A stretch of DNA of 24,627 nucleotides from the NCBI GenBank assembly GCA_947371645.1, contig CANBQJ010000035.1:1-24627 (forward strand), in the 5' to 3' direction. The translations under genes were made by a program, and so were the position numbers. The notes beneath the pieces are model-generated. The model saw nothing but the letters and a program-made list of their open reading frames with translations. It did no database searches and was not told the origin of the DNA. This document shows, in pieces, positions 1 through 7,859 of the stretch. The stretch's first letter is position 1; the number at the start of each line of letters is the position of its first letter. Source of the DNA: Burkholderiales bacterium (GTDB lineage: Bacteria; Pseudomonadota; Gammaproteobacteria; Burkholderiales; Burkholderiaceae).

Positions 1-33
1 GGCCTGGCCGCCTGCCCGAAAGCTTCCCCATGA
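1..33 (+). CDS. C-terminal tail of an upstream gene (partial)
   Basis: Frame 1 is open from the first base and ends at a TGA that overlaps the next ATG as ATGA. Only ten codons are visible (GLAACPKASP), so no family can be named. The overlap is the usual mark of translational coupling and suggests that the hydrolase at 30 is the distal gene of an operon beginning outside the window. Ten open codons could also be chance. Confidence 0.35.
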   Translation, partial: GLAACPKASP

Positions 34-899
34 GCAGTACGCACCCCATCATCCCCCGTGAAAAACTGGATTTCGACCTCACCGGCGACATCCCCAAGTA
101 CTGGTTCGCGGGCGACCCGTTCAAGACGCGCTTCTTCGATGCGATGTCCACGCTCTTCCCCGAAGGTGAGCGCTTCTTCATCTCTTGCGTGCGCGACTAC
201 CGCGACCAGGTCACCGACCCGGTGCTGCTGCAGGAGATCAAGGACTTCATCCGCCAGGAAGGCCAGCACGGCATCGTGCACACCCAGTTCAACGACCGGC
301 TTCAGGCCCAGGGCATCCCCGTGGACAAGCTGGAGGGCGGGCTGAAGTTCCTGTTCGACAAGGTGGCCCGCAAGTACGCGCCCAAGCCGCAGACCCTGGC
401 CGAAACCGCCGCCACCGAGCACCTCACGGCCATCATGGCCCACAGCTTTTTCGTCAGCAAGGACATGATGAACGGTGCCGACCCCCGCATCCGCGCCATG
501 TTCGCCTGGCACGCCATGGAAGAGATCGAGCACAAGTCGGTGGCCTTTGACGTGATGCAGAAGGTGGCCAAGGTGGGCTACCTGCGCCGCGTCTTCGCGC
601 TGCTGGCCGTCACCCTGGGCTTCAATTTCTACACCTTCTTCGTGGCGCTCTACATGCTGCACGTGGACAAGCTGGGCTTCTGGGCCCGCAGCAAGACCAT
701 CGCCAAGGGCATCTGGTGGCTCTACAAACCCGGCGGCCTGTACATGTCGGCCGTGGGCCACTACGTGCAGTACTTCAAGCCCGGCTTCCACCCCTGGATG
801 ATGGGCGAGATGGACCTGTACGCCCACTGGCGCCAGGCCTTCGACACCACCGGTGACCCGATCGAGGCCGGCGAGCGCATGTACGCCGCGCTGAGCTGA
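30..899 (+). CDS. Metal-dependent hydrolase, PF10118 family (ferritin-like diiron fold)
   Basis: The 289-residue product matches the bacterial family annotated as predicted metal-dependent hydrolase (PF10118/COG3687), whose substrate is not established. The visible sequence has the spaced acidic and histidine residues of a helical diiron site: Glu45/Glu47 in PEGERFF, Glu77 and His80 in RQEGQH, Glu130-His131, and His161 with Glu164, Glu167 and His168 in HAMEEIEHK. A hydrophobic stretch near residues 186-212 may be a membrane-associated helix. The length is normal for the family. The start is the ATG overlapping a preceding stop codon; there is no strong ribosome binding site, which fits coupled translation. 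It converges with the PQQ-propeller gene, 15 bases away. The family call is firm and the biochemical role is unknown. Confidence 0.85.
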   Translation: MSSTHPIIPREKLDFDLTGDIPKYWFAGDPFKTRFFDAMSTLFPEGERFFISCVRDYRDQVTDPVLLQEIKDFIRQEGQHGIVHTQFNDRLQAQGIPVDKLEGGLKFLFDKVARKYAPKPQTLAETAATEHLTAIMAHSFFVSKDMMNGADPRIRAMFAWHAMEEIEHKSVAFDVMQKVAKVGYLRRVFALLAVTLGFNFYTFFVALYMLHVDKLGFWARSKTIAKGIWWLYKPGGLYMSAVGHYVQYFKPGFHPWMMGEMDLYAHWRQAFDTTGDPIEAGERMYAALS

Positions 900-914
900 A
901 GCTCGGACTCAAGC

Positions 915-2570
915 TCAGGGCAACCTGAACACGAACAGCACGTTGCCGGGGCCGCCTTGCCAGGCGTTGGCCCCGCCAAAGGTGTTGTAGCCCGAGTTCA
1001 CATACAGCTCGCGCCCCTGGGGCACCGGCCCGACTGAGTCCGTGGTGCCGCCATGGCCCGCCACGCCGTTCGCATCGGTCACGGCCACCGCGGTGTCGTA
1101 TGACCACAAGGGCTGGCCATCGCGGCTACGCAGCGCATGCACGGTGCCGTCCAGGCTGGCGGCCCACACCACGTCGTTGCTCACGCTCAGCGCCGCAGAA
1201 AACAGGCTGTCCACCGGCTTGCCCGCCACGCGGTGCTGGATGTGACGCGCCCACAGCACGCGCCCCGTGGCCAGGTCCAGCGCGTACACACCTGGGTGCC
1301 CGCCCGGCACCTGTGCCATGTTGGACAACAGCCCGCCGGAGATCAGCTCGCCAATGGCCAGCCGCGACATCTTGTTGACCCACACGTCGGTGACGCCGGC
1401 ATACACCCGCTCGCCGTCCACCGCCAGGCCCCAGTGGATGCCGCCCAGGCTGCCGCCCACGCCCACCGCCTGCGACCACCTCAGCTTGCCCGTGTCCGGG
1501 TCGAGCGCATAGACGGTGCCGTTCTTGCTGCCGGCCAGCACCAGTTGCCCGCCCTGGGGCAAGGTGGCCAGCACGGGGGGCGCGCCAAAGTCGAAGTCTG
1601 CGCCAGCAGGGTGAGGGCAGTGCCTGCTCAGGATGGACGGCGCCTGGCAGGCCGCATTCCATGTGTCGCCCTTCACGGCCTGGAACACCCACTTTTCGCG
1701 GCCCGTGGCCATGTCCAGCGCGATGATGGCGTCTGAATTGGCCGTGGCCGGGCGACTGAGGTTCTGCCCCGTGCCCACCAGCACCTGGCGGCGCGTCGGG
1801 TCGACCAGGGGCGCGCCCCAGATGCTCATGCCGCTGGGGCCGCTCATGCCCGTGGCCTCACTGTAGGCGGCGGGCGGGGCCGTGTGGTAAGTCCACAGGA
1901 TGCGGCCGGTGTAGACGTCGACGGCCTGCAGCAGACCATGGCTGGTGCAGCAGGGCGAGAAAAAGCTCAGCACCGTGGACACGACCTCTTTGGAGGCCAC
2001 GGGCAGGTACATCACGCCCTCGTGCACCTGGGGCGAGCCAGTGATCATGTGCTGCGACGGGTCGGTGCCCAGGAAGCGCTGCCAGACCTCCTGCCCGGAC
2101 TGCGCGTCCACCGCATAGACCACGCCGTTGAAGTCGCCCACCAGCACCAGGGCGCGACGCTGGCCGCGCGGCGGCACGTAGATGGGCGACGAGCGCAAGG
2201 CGCTGCTGCCCAGCAAAGGCTTGTTGTGCGCGGCACCGTCGTAGCGCCAGTGCTCGCAGCCGCTCTGGCGGTCGCCGGCCACCAGGCTCGTGCCTTCGGT
2301 GAAATACACCGTTTGCGCGGTGAGCACGGGCGCGCCGCGCTTTTCAATGCTGCCTGGGGCCACGTGTGTGCGCACCAGACGCAAGCGGGCCACGTTGTCG
2401 GCCGTCAGTGCAGAGTCCTGCTGGCGGGTGTTGGCGAGGTTGAAGCCAAAGCCGTTGGACAAAACCGCCGCGTTGACGCCAATGCGATCCGCGCAACGCA
2501 AGACTGCAGCCTGGCTGGCAGCCAGACCGCACAAGCCCAGCAGCACCGCAAACAGATCCCGACACCTCAT
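915..2570 (-). CDS. Secreted PQQ-binding-like beta-propeller protein (polyvinyl-alcohol-dehydrogenase-like)
   Basis: A 551-residue exported protein. From the chosen ATG at 2570 it begins with a classic signal peptide ([21 protein letters not shown]). An in-frame ATG at 2609 would put 13 residues in front of that signal, so it was not chosen. The body carries repeated propeller-blade motifs: AVDAQSGQEVW, AVDVYTGRILW, ALDMATGREKW, ALDPDTGKLRW and ALDLATGRVLW. The segments GDTWNAAC and FDFGAPPVL resemble PQQ-dependent polyvinyl alcohol dehydrogenases. No CxxCH haem motif is present, so unlike several PVA dehydrogenases it has no fused cytochrome c domain. A vicinal Cys-Cys pair occurs in FFSPCCTSHG. 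An oxidoreductase using PQQ in the periplasm is likely, but a BamB-like non-enzymatic propeller cannot be excluded. It lies 91 bases downstream of the MFS gene on the same strand. Confidence 0.8.
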   Translation of the reverse strand: MRCRDLFAVLLGLCGLAASQAAVLRCADRIGVNAAVLSNGFGFNLANTRQQDSALTADNVARLRLVRTHVAPGSIEKRGAPVLTAQTVYFTEGTSLVAGDRQSGCEHWRYDGAAHNKPLLGSSALRSSPIYVPPRGQRRALVLVGDFNGVVYAVDAQSGQEVWQRFLGTDPSQHMITGSPQVHEGVMYLPVASKEVVSTVLSFFSPCCTSHGLLQAVDVYTGRILWTYHTAPPAAYSEATGMSGPSGMSIWGAPLVDPTRRQVLVGTGQNLSRPATANSDAIIALDMATGREKWVFQAVKGDTWNAACQAPSILSRHCPHPAGADFDFGAPPVLATLPQGGQLVLAGSKNGTVYALDPDTGKLRWSQAVGVGGSLGGIHWGLAVDGERVYAGVTDVWVNKMSRLAIGELISGGLLSNMAQVPGGHPGVYALDLATGRVLWARHIQHRVAGKPVDSLFSAALSVSNDVVWAASLDGTVHALRSRDGQPLWSYDTAVAVTDANGVAGHGGTTDSVGPVPQGRELYVNSGYNTFGGANAWQGGPGNVLFVFRLP

Positions 2571-2661
2571 GAACGCACCCACCCGATTGCACAGCAACGC
2601 ATTTATCATTTTCCGACAGATGTGGCCATCGGCGCAGGCATGGGCACCCGAATGAGGCCCT

Positions 2662-3882
2662 TCAATCCGGTGTCGTCATGTGGTCACGGCGTGCCAGTTC
2701 AGGAAACAGGCGCCACCACACAGCCGCCACCAGCATCGAGCCCACGCCACCAGCCACCACCGAGCCCACCGGCCCCCAGGCCGCGGCCGTCGCGCCAGAT
2801 TCGAATTCGCCCAGCTGGTTGGATGCCCCGATGAATATGGAGTTGACGGCCGCCACCCGGCCGCGCATGTCATCGGGCGTTTCCAACTGGGTGAGCGTGA
2901 GCCGCGTGACCACGCTGATGTTGTCGGCCGCGCCAGTCAAGGCCAGGGCCAGCATGGACAGGCCAAAGTCGCGCGACAAGCCAAACACCACCGTGGCCAG
3001 GCCGAAAGCGGCCACGGACCACAGCAAGCGTGGCCCCACACCGCGCTGCAGGGGCCAGCGCGTGAGCACCAGCGACATGGTCAGCGCACCCATGGCGGGT
3101 GCGCCCCGCAGCAGGCCCAGCCCCCAGGGTCCGGTGTGCAGCATGTCGCGCGCGAACATGGGCAGCAAGGCCGTGGCGCCGCCCAGCAAGACGGCAAAGA
3201 GGTCCAGCGTGGTGGCGCCCAGCAGCACCTGGCGCTGGCCCACGAAACGCAGCCCGCCCAGCAGCTCCGACAGGCGCGCCTTGCTGGTGGCCGGCGTGAA
3301 GGCATACCGCACGCTCAGCGCCAGCGTGCAAGCCAGGGCCAACAGCACCGTACAGGTGAGGTACACGCCCAGGGGGCCGAAGGCATACAGCACGCCGCCC
3401 AAGGCCGGCCCCACGATCACGGCGAGTTCCATGCCTGACGCACTCAGCGCCACGGCCCTGGGCAGCAACTCACGTGGCACCAGCAAAGGCGTGAGCGCCT
3501 GCTGAGCCGGCATCTGGAAAGCACGCGCCAGCCCCAGGCACACGGACAGCGCGAGGATGCCGTCTCTGCTGACGTGGCCGGTGAGCGTGCCCAGCACCAG
3601 CAAGGTGGCCACGGCACCCTGGGTGGCCGCGCTGCCGGCGAAGATGCGCGCACGGTGCCAGCGGTCGGCCAGCTGGCCTGCGGGCAAGGTCATCAGCAAG
3701 GCGGGCACAAACTGGAACAGCCCCACCAGCCCGAGGTCCCAGGGGCTGCGGGTGAGGTCATACATGTGCCACCCCACCGCGACCATCAGCATCTGGTTGG
3801 CCATGATCCCGGCCAGTCGGGCCAGCCAGAAACGCACAAAGGCGCCATGCGCCAGCAACTCACGGTAATGCGACCCGAACAA
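2662..3882 (-). CDS. MFS transporter, EntS/MFS_3-like exporter
   Basis: A 406-residue integral membrane protein with about twelve hydrophobic segments. The MFS motif A is visible as [13 protein letters not shown] after the second helix. The overall pattern, with [16 protein letters not shown] opening the first helix, is that of the MFS_3 group that includes enterobactin exporters. The open frame continues upstream to an ATG at 4098, but that extension is not membrane-like and would run over the divergent DUF1348 gene. A TTG at 3882 is preceded at 7 bases by GAAGG (3890-3894), so this start was chosen. The substrate cannot be told from sequence. The gene may share a transcript with the PQQ-propeller gene downstream. 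Confidence 0.82.
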   Translation of the reverse strand: MFGSHYRELLAHGAFVRFWLARLAGIMANQMLMVAVGWHMYDLTRSPWDLGLVGLFQFVPALLMTLPAGQLADRWHRARIFAGSAATQGAVATLLVLGTLTGHVSRDGILALSVCLGLARAFQMPAQQALTPLLVPRELLPRAVALSASGMELAVIVGPALGGVLYAFGPLGVYLTCTVLLALACTLALSVRYAFTPATSKARLSELLGGLRFVGQRQVLLGATTLDLFAVLLGGATALLPMFARDMLHTGPWGLGLLRGAPAMGALTMSLVLTRWPLQRGVGPRLLWSVAAFGLATVVFGLSRDFGLSMLALALTGAADNISVVTRLTLTQLETPDDMRGRVAAVNSIFIGASNQLGEFESGATAAAWGPVGSVVAGGVGSMLVAAVWWRLFPELARRDHMTTPD

Positions 3883-4006
3883 AACTCGGCCTTCAACAGG
3901 GTTTCCCAGGCGGCACTGTAGCCGGGCAGCGCCAAACTCTGGCAGGCTGCTGTGGGGAAACCTCACGCCCAGCCCGCCTATCCCCATCCCCTGCAGAGAC
4001 GCCACC

Positions 4007-4483
4007 ATGAGCACACCCGACACCCGCCCGCCCCTGCCGCCCTTCACGCTGGACACCGCCACCCGCAAAGTGCGCGGCGCCGAAGACGCCTGGAACACGC
4101 GCGACCCCGAGACCTGCGCCCGTGTCTACACGGAAGACACACGCTGGCGCAACCGCGCCGAGTTCCCGGTGGGCCGTGAGGCCGTCAAGGCCTTCTTGCA
4201 GCGCAAGTGGGCGCGTGAGCTGGACTACAGGCTGATCAAGGAGCTGTGGGCCTTCACCGACAACCGCATCGCCGTGCGCTTCGCCTACGAGTGGCACGAC
4301 GACTCCGGCCAGTGGTTCCGCAGCTACGGCAACGAGAACTGGGCCTTCAATGCCGAAGGCTTCATGGCGCAGCGCTTTGCCAGCATCAACGACCTGCCCA
4401 TCCGGCCCGAAGACCGCCTGTTCCACTGGCCACTGGGCCGTCGGCCCGACGACCATCCCGGCCTGAGCGAGCTGGGGCTGTGA
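4007..4483 (+). CDS. DUF1348 family protein (NTF2/SnoaL-like fold)
   Basis: A 158-residue cytoplasmic protein of the DUF1348 (PF07080) family, which has the cone-shaped NTF2-like fold. Recognisable stretches are [59 protein letters not shown] and [11 protein letters not shown]. These are strongly conserved in the family. No reaction is established. There is no signal peptide or membrane segment. The ATG follows AGAG at a workable distance and lies 124 bases from the divergent MFS start. The start at 3952 in another frame is spurious. The family call is near certain; the function is unknown. Confidence 0.9.
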   Translation: MSTPDTRPPLPPFTLDTATRKVRGAEDAWNTRDPETCARVYTEDTRWRNRAEFPVGREAVKAFLQRKWARELDYRLIKELWAFTDNRIAVRFAYEWHDDSGQWFRSYGNENWAFNAEGFMAQRFASINDLPIRPEDRLFHWPLGRRPDDHPGLSELGL

Positions 4484-4627
4484 ACGTGAAGCGGTGAGCC
4501 TTGACCACGCGGGGCACACCTCGAGCTGAGGATGCCTGGCTGGCGCGTGCGTCCGCATCCCGTGCATTTCACACGCACCGCGCACGCCACTTGACGGAGG
4601 CGACACACCACAGCATCCAGCCTTGCT

Positions 4628-4716
4628 TAACATCTGCCACATGGGCAAACCCGGCGAAAGCCGGGGACGCAAAGCTTCCGGGCTAAGGACCGACCAGGTC
4701 GATGCCAGCGGGGCCG
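4628..4716 (+). ncRNA. Cyclic-di-GMP-I (GEMM-I) riboswitch
   Basis: The leader of the S53 peptidase gene carries the GEMM-I signature in order. GGGCAAACC is at 4643-4651. A CCGGC/GCCGG stem closed by a GAAA tetraloop follows at 4651-4664. GGGACGCAAAGC is at 4664-4675, then TTCCGGGCTAAGG, then a hairpin with GACC/GGTC arms around 4688-4700, and finally GCGGGG at 4708-4713. Aligned to the Vibrio Vc2 aptamer, the ligand-contacting G20 and A47 correspond to G4644 and A4671. The outer P1 helix is not obvious by eye, and the base equivalent to A18 appears to be T. Downstream, 4712-4719 can pair with 4741-4749 (one bulge). That pairing competes with the aptamer 3' strand and is a candidate expression platform. 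TTGACG at 4591-4596 is a possible -35 element. Confidence 0.88.
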
Positions 4717-4794
4717 CCACACGCCAGGGCCACAGGCCGGTGGCGGGCCGTCGCCCATTTGCTGCTCTCCCACAGACGCAAACAAGGCGACCGC

Positions 4795-6567
4795 ATGAAG
4801 CAACACCCTCACCCGCCCAAGACGTCCTCATGGACCCGGGCGCGCAAGCTGACCGCGGTGGCGTCGATGGCGGCCGTCTCTGGCCTGCTGTATGCGGCCT
4901 GGCCTGACGATGGGCCCTTGTCTGCCCCCGTGGCAACCCCCGTTCACGCCCCCTTGGTCACCGGCACCCTGCGTTGGCCGTCGCCACGCGAGGTGGGGCC
5001 ACTGGCAAGGGTGCAAGCCACTTTGCGACGAGATCAACATGGCACTGCGCCATCCGGCCAGACAGGCGCCGTGACTGCGCTGGCACCAACCGGCGCCACG
5101 ACGGCCGCGCTGCCGCTCGCCTTGTCCAACACGCCCGATGCCGCTGCAGCAGGCGCCCCGCCCGACGGCACCAGCGCCGTGAGCCCCGCCCTGTTGGCCG
5201 TCGCATCGGCCATGGCCGCGCCTCACCCTCCGAAGCTGAGCGTCGTCGCCATGCAGGCACCCAGCGACATCGATGCTGGCGGGCTCAACGCATCGGCCAC
5301 ACAAGCGCCGGCCGTGGTCCGCATCCCCGTGGGCACCGGAGGCACGCACGACGGCACGCAAGGCAGCAACAGCCAGAGCGGGCCAGGCGAGGTCCAGGCG
5401 GCGGCCACCACCAGCGCGGTGGTCTACACCCCTGCCCAGATCCGACAGGCCTATGGCTTTGCCGCATTGCCCGCCAACACGGTGGCCAACAAGTCCGCCT
5501 ACCAAGGCTCCGGGCAGGTCATCGTGATCATCGATGCCTACCACCAGGCCAACGCCGGGCCGGACCTGAACACCTTCTCCACCAAGTTCGGCCTGCCCAC
5601 CTGCACGCTGCTGCCCGGAAGCTACAAGGCAGGCACCGCCGTGTCGGCACTCGTCACGTCGCCCAAGGCCGGAGACGGCTGCAGCTTCCAGGCCTTGTAC
5701 GTGAACGCCGCTGGCGCGCAGTCGGCCACGCCGCCGGCCACGGATGCGGGTTGGGCCACCGAGATCAACCTGGATGTGCAATGGGCTCACGCCATCGCCC
5801 CCATGGCCAAGATCGTGCTGGTGGAAGCCTCGTCCAGTGCGGGCACGGCCCTGGTCAACGCCATGGCCTTCGCCAGCAAGCTGGGGGGGCAGGTGGTCAC
5901 CATGTCCTACGGCACATCAGACTACGCGGGCGCCCCGGCGCTGGACACGGTGATCACCGGCTCGCCCACCTGGGTGGCCTCCTCCGGGGACTACGGCAGT
6001 GGCGTGTCGTGGCCCGCATCCTCCCGCAATGTGTTGAGCGTGGGCGGCACCGTGCTCAACACGCTGTCGCCACGCAGTGAAGTGGCCTGGAGCGGCAGCG
6101 GTGGCGGGCGCAGCCTGTACACGCTCATGCCCTCCTGGCAGTCCACCGTGAGCATCCCGGGCAACCCCGCCAACAACACGGCCAACGCCAGCCTGATGCG
6201 GCGCGGCGTGCCCGATGTGGCCTACAACGCCAGCCCCTACTCGGGCATGTACGTCTACCAAAATGGCGCCTGGTTCGGCGTGGGTGGCACCAGCGCGGGC
6301 TCGCCGCAATGGGCCGCGCTGGTGGCGGTGGTCAACGCGGCACGGGGCTTGTCGGGCAAGGCCGCATTCGCCGGCACGGGCTTCCAGCAGGCGCTCTACG
6401 GCACGGGTGCGGCCAGCGCCAACTACCGCGCCAATTTCGTCGACGTGAGCAGCGGCAGCAATGGCACCTGCGCCAGTTGCAAGGCCACCACCGGCTACGA
6501 CCTGGTGACCGGGTTGGGCACACCGAATGTGGTGAGCCTGCTCAACGGGCTGGTGGCCCTGAAATGA
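4795..6567 (+). CDS. Exported S53 family (sedolisin) serine-carboxyl peptidase
   Basis: A 590-residue predicted exported protease. The N-terminus has a basic stretch (SSWTRARK) and a hydrophobic core (LTAVASMAAVSGLLYA). Then come about 170 low-complexity Ala/Pro/Gly/Thr-rich residues, and the catalytic domain from about residue 208 (YTPAQIRQAYGF). The S53 residues are visible: Glu323 and Asp327 in TEINLDVQW, the oxyanion Asp399 in SSGDYGSG, and the nucleophile Ser500 in GGTSAGSPQW. Asp247 in IIDAYH and the C-terminal TGYDLVTGLGTPN, typical of the calcium site, also fit. The usual globular activation prodomain is not recognisable. The start at 4795 has AAGGCGA 7 bases upstream; an earlier in-frame ATG at 4702 lies inside the riboswitch and was rejected. 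Expression is probably controlled by c-di-GMP through the leader. Confidence 0.92.
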   Translation: MKQHPHPPKTSSWTRARKLTAVASMAAVSGLLYAAWPDDGPLSAPVATPVHAPLVTGTLRWPSPREVGPLARVQATLRRDQHGTAPSGQTGAVTALAPTGATTAALPLALSNTPDAAAAGAPPDGTSAVSPALLAVASAMAAPHPPKLSVVAMQAPSDIDAGGLNASATQAPAVVRIPVGTGGTHDGTQGSNSQSGPGEVQAAATTSAVVYTPAQIRQAYGFAALPANTVANKSAYQGSGQVIVIIDAYHQANAGPDLNTFSTKFGLPTCTLLPGSYKAGTAVSALVTSPKAGDGCSFQALYVNAAGAQSATPPATDAGWATEINLDVQWAHAIAPMAKIVLVEASSSAGTALVNAMAFASKLGGQVVTMSYGTSDYAGAPALDTVITGSPTWVASSGDYGSGVSWPASSRNVLSVGGTVLNTLSPRSEVAWSGSGGGRSLYTLMPSWQSTVSIPGNPANNTANASLMRRGVPDVAYNASPYSGMYVYQNGAWFGVGGTSAGSPQWAALVAVVNAARGLSGKAAFAGTGFQQALYGTGAASANYRANFVDVSSGSNGTCASCKATTGYDLVTGLGTPNVVSLLNGLVALK

Positions 6568-6591
6568 CACAGGCCGGATGACCGGTCTGTG
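6568..6591 (+). terminator. Hairpin after the S53 peptidase gene
   Basis: A 10-bp stem (6568-6577 with 6582-6591, one G-U pair) closes on the four-base loop ATGA directly after the stop codon. There is no T-run after it, so it is a terminator-like hairpin or 3'-end stabiliser rather than a classic intrinsic terminator. Confidence 0.5.
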
Positions 6592-6619
6592 CGCGCGACG
6601 GGTGGCAAGGGCCGCAGCG

Positions 6620-6886
6620 TCAATGGGCAGTGGCCTGGTGACGTGGCTGCGCCTTCTTGTGCGCCTTGTGGCCCTTCTTGGCCTTGTGTGCCTTATGTGC
6701 CTTGGGTCCCTTGTGTGCCTTCTTGCCCTTGGCCTTGTGGGCGGCCACATGGTGGGGCTTGGTGGGCTGCTGCCCCACCGAGCTGTAGGCTGACGAGGGC
6801 TCGGTGCCCGGCATGGCCTGCGTTTGAGCGCCAGCACCCAGGGACAGACCAGCGATCAAGGCAGCAAGGACGATGCTTTTTTTCAT
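6620..6886 (-). CDS. Small secreted His/Lys/Ala-rich repeat protein
   Basis: An 88-residue product with a clear signal peptide (MKKSIVLAALIAGLSLGAGA). A short linker rich in Ser and Gln is followed by a low-complexity tail of repeated HKAK, KAHK and KKGHK units with about a dozen histidines. The chosen ATG at 6886 gives the signal peptide a normal start and has AAAGG upstream; the longer frame from 6961 was rejected. The very basic, histidine-rich tail could bind metals, nucleic acid or acidic polysaccharide, or be a protease substrate. None of this is shown by sequence. It resembles histone-H1-like low-complexity tails only in composition. It lies 52 bases from the convergent S53 peptidase gene and 67 bases downstream of the secreted protein at 6954-7772. 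Confidence 0.75.
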   Translation of the reverse strand: MKKSIVLAALIAGLSLGAGAQTQAMPGTEPSSAYSSVGQQPTKPHHVAAHKAKGKKAHKGPKAHKAHKAKKGHKAHKKAQPRHQATAH

Positions 6887-6953
6887 GGTGAACCTTTGTT
6901 TCAATGCGCGGTAATGTACCCGGACCATCGACACAGGTTCACCCTGGGTGGTG

Positions 6954-7772
6954 TCACTCACCCGCTTGCGCGTCCCCGACGATGATCTGTCCGCTCACCT
7001 TGTGGCCATTGACCACGGCGTCGGTCAGGTCCACCACCACGGCGCGGGTCTCAACAGTTTCCAGCACGCGGTAGAGCGGGCACACCTGACCGGGCAGACA
7101 CACCGGCTGCTGCGGGATGAACTGCTGGTTGACGGTGACCTTGACGGTGGGGGTGTTCAGCACCACGGTGTTGGGCGCCAGGTCGCCGCGCAAGTTCAGC
7201 GCTTGCCCCACCCAGCTGCCGCTCAAGGTGAGCGAGGCCACGCTGGTGCTGCCGCTGCGCCGCGAGGGGCTGGGCACGATGCGCGCATAGCTTGCCGTGG
7301 TCGCCAGCTTGCTGAATTGCAAGCGCAACGCCGGCAGAGGCAGCCTGGCGGCTGACATCGTTGAGGCCGGGTCCAAGGTGACGGCGGCGGCACCGCCCTG
7401 CACCAGCAGCAGGCCATTGGCCGCGCCGGCCTGGCCACTGGCGTTGGACGCGTCCACGCCCATGCCGCCCGAGGCGTCGGTGGCGGCCTTCTGTTCGGCA
7501 AAGGCCAGGACGGCACCACGAGACACACCCGGTGCCAGCACCGCCGTTCTGGCCAGCAAGGCGCTGCTCAAGGGCTGGTCGTAGGTTTGTCCGAGCGTGG
7601 TGCTGCCGGCCGTGGCCAGCAGCGGCCCCAGCTTGACGCCGCGTGCGCCATCCACCGTCAGGTCGGCAGACACCGCGTAGGCGCTGCTCTGCACCGCCAG
7701 CGCCGGCGACGCGGCACAGGCCATCACCACGGGCACCAGGACCCATGCCAAACGCGCATTCCTCAATGTCAT
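6954..7772 (-). CDS. Secreted protein of unknown function
   Basis: A 272-residue exported protein. It starts with a signal peptide (MTLRNARLAWVLVPVVMACAASPALA). The ATG at 7772 has a TGGAGA ribosome binding site 8 bases upstream. The mature part is rich in Ala, Ser, Thr, Val and Leu, with alternating hydrophobic residues typical of beta-sandwich or adhesin-like domains. One Cys pair (QPVCLPGQVCPLYR) may form a disulfide. The pattern is loosely like the choice-of-anchor P family, but no anchor motif (PEP-CTERM, LPXTG or GlyGly-CTERM) is present at the end. I do not recognise it with confidence. It sits between the serine hydrolase gene and the His/Lys-rich protein, all on one strand, but a hairpin terminator separates it from the former. 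Confidence 0.7.
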   Translation of the reverse strand: MTLRNARLAWVLVPVVMACAASPALAVQSSAYAVSADLTVDGARGVKLGPLLATAGSTTLGQTYDQPLSSALLARTAVLAPGVSRGAVLAFAEQKAATDASGGMGVDASNASGQAGAANGLLLVQGGAAAVTLDPASTMSAARLPLPALRLQFSKLATTASYARIVPSPSRRSGSTSVASLTLSGSWVGQALNLRGDLAPNTVVLNTPTVKVTVNQQFIPQQPVCLPGQVCPLYRVLETVETRAVVVDLTDAVVNGHKVSGQIIVGDAQAGE

Positions 7773-7802
7773 GTTGTTTCTCCAGATGCAACGAACAAGA
7801 AC

Positions 7803-7831
7803 GTGGCGCCAGGTTTCGGACCTGGCGCCAC
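7803..7831 (-). terminator. Perfect 12-bp hairpin terminator
   Basis: GTGGCGCCAGGT (7803-7814) and ACCTGGCGCCAC (7820-7831) form a perfect 12-bp stem with a 5-base loop. It lies 28 bases beyond the stop codon of the serine hydrolase gene. On the minus strand it is followed by the T-rich GTTCTTGTTCG. It should end transcription before the next minus-strand gene, which starts at 7772. Confidence 0.75.
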
Positions 7832-7859
7832 AGGGGGTACAGCGGGCCTTGCGGCAGCG

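Noticed and set aside
3883..4098. N-terminal extension of the MFS gene, and a 347-codon minus-strand frame at 3893-4936
   Set aside because: Both run over the DUF1348 gene and show shadow composition; the transporter fits a TTG start at 3882.
4702..4794. Earlier in-frame ATG for the S53 peptidase
   Set aside because: It lies inside the riboswitch core and would put 31 non-signal residues before a good signal peptide; ATG 4795 has a ribosome binding site.
4828..5790. 320-codon minus-strand frame opposite the S53 peptidase
   Set aside because: Low-complexity shadow translation of the Ala/Pro-rich linker; no ribosome binding site or family.
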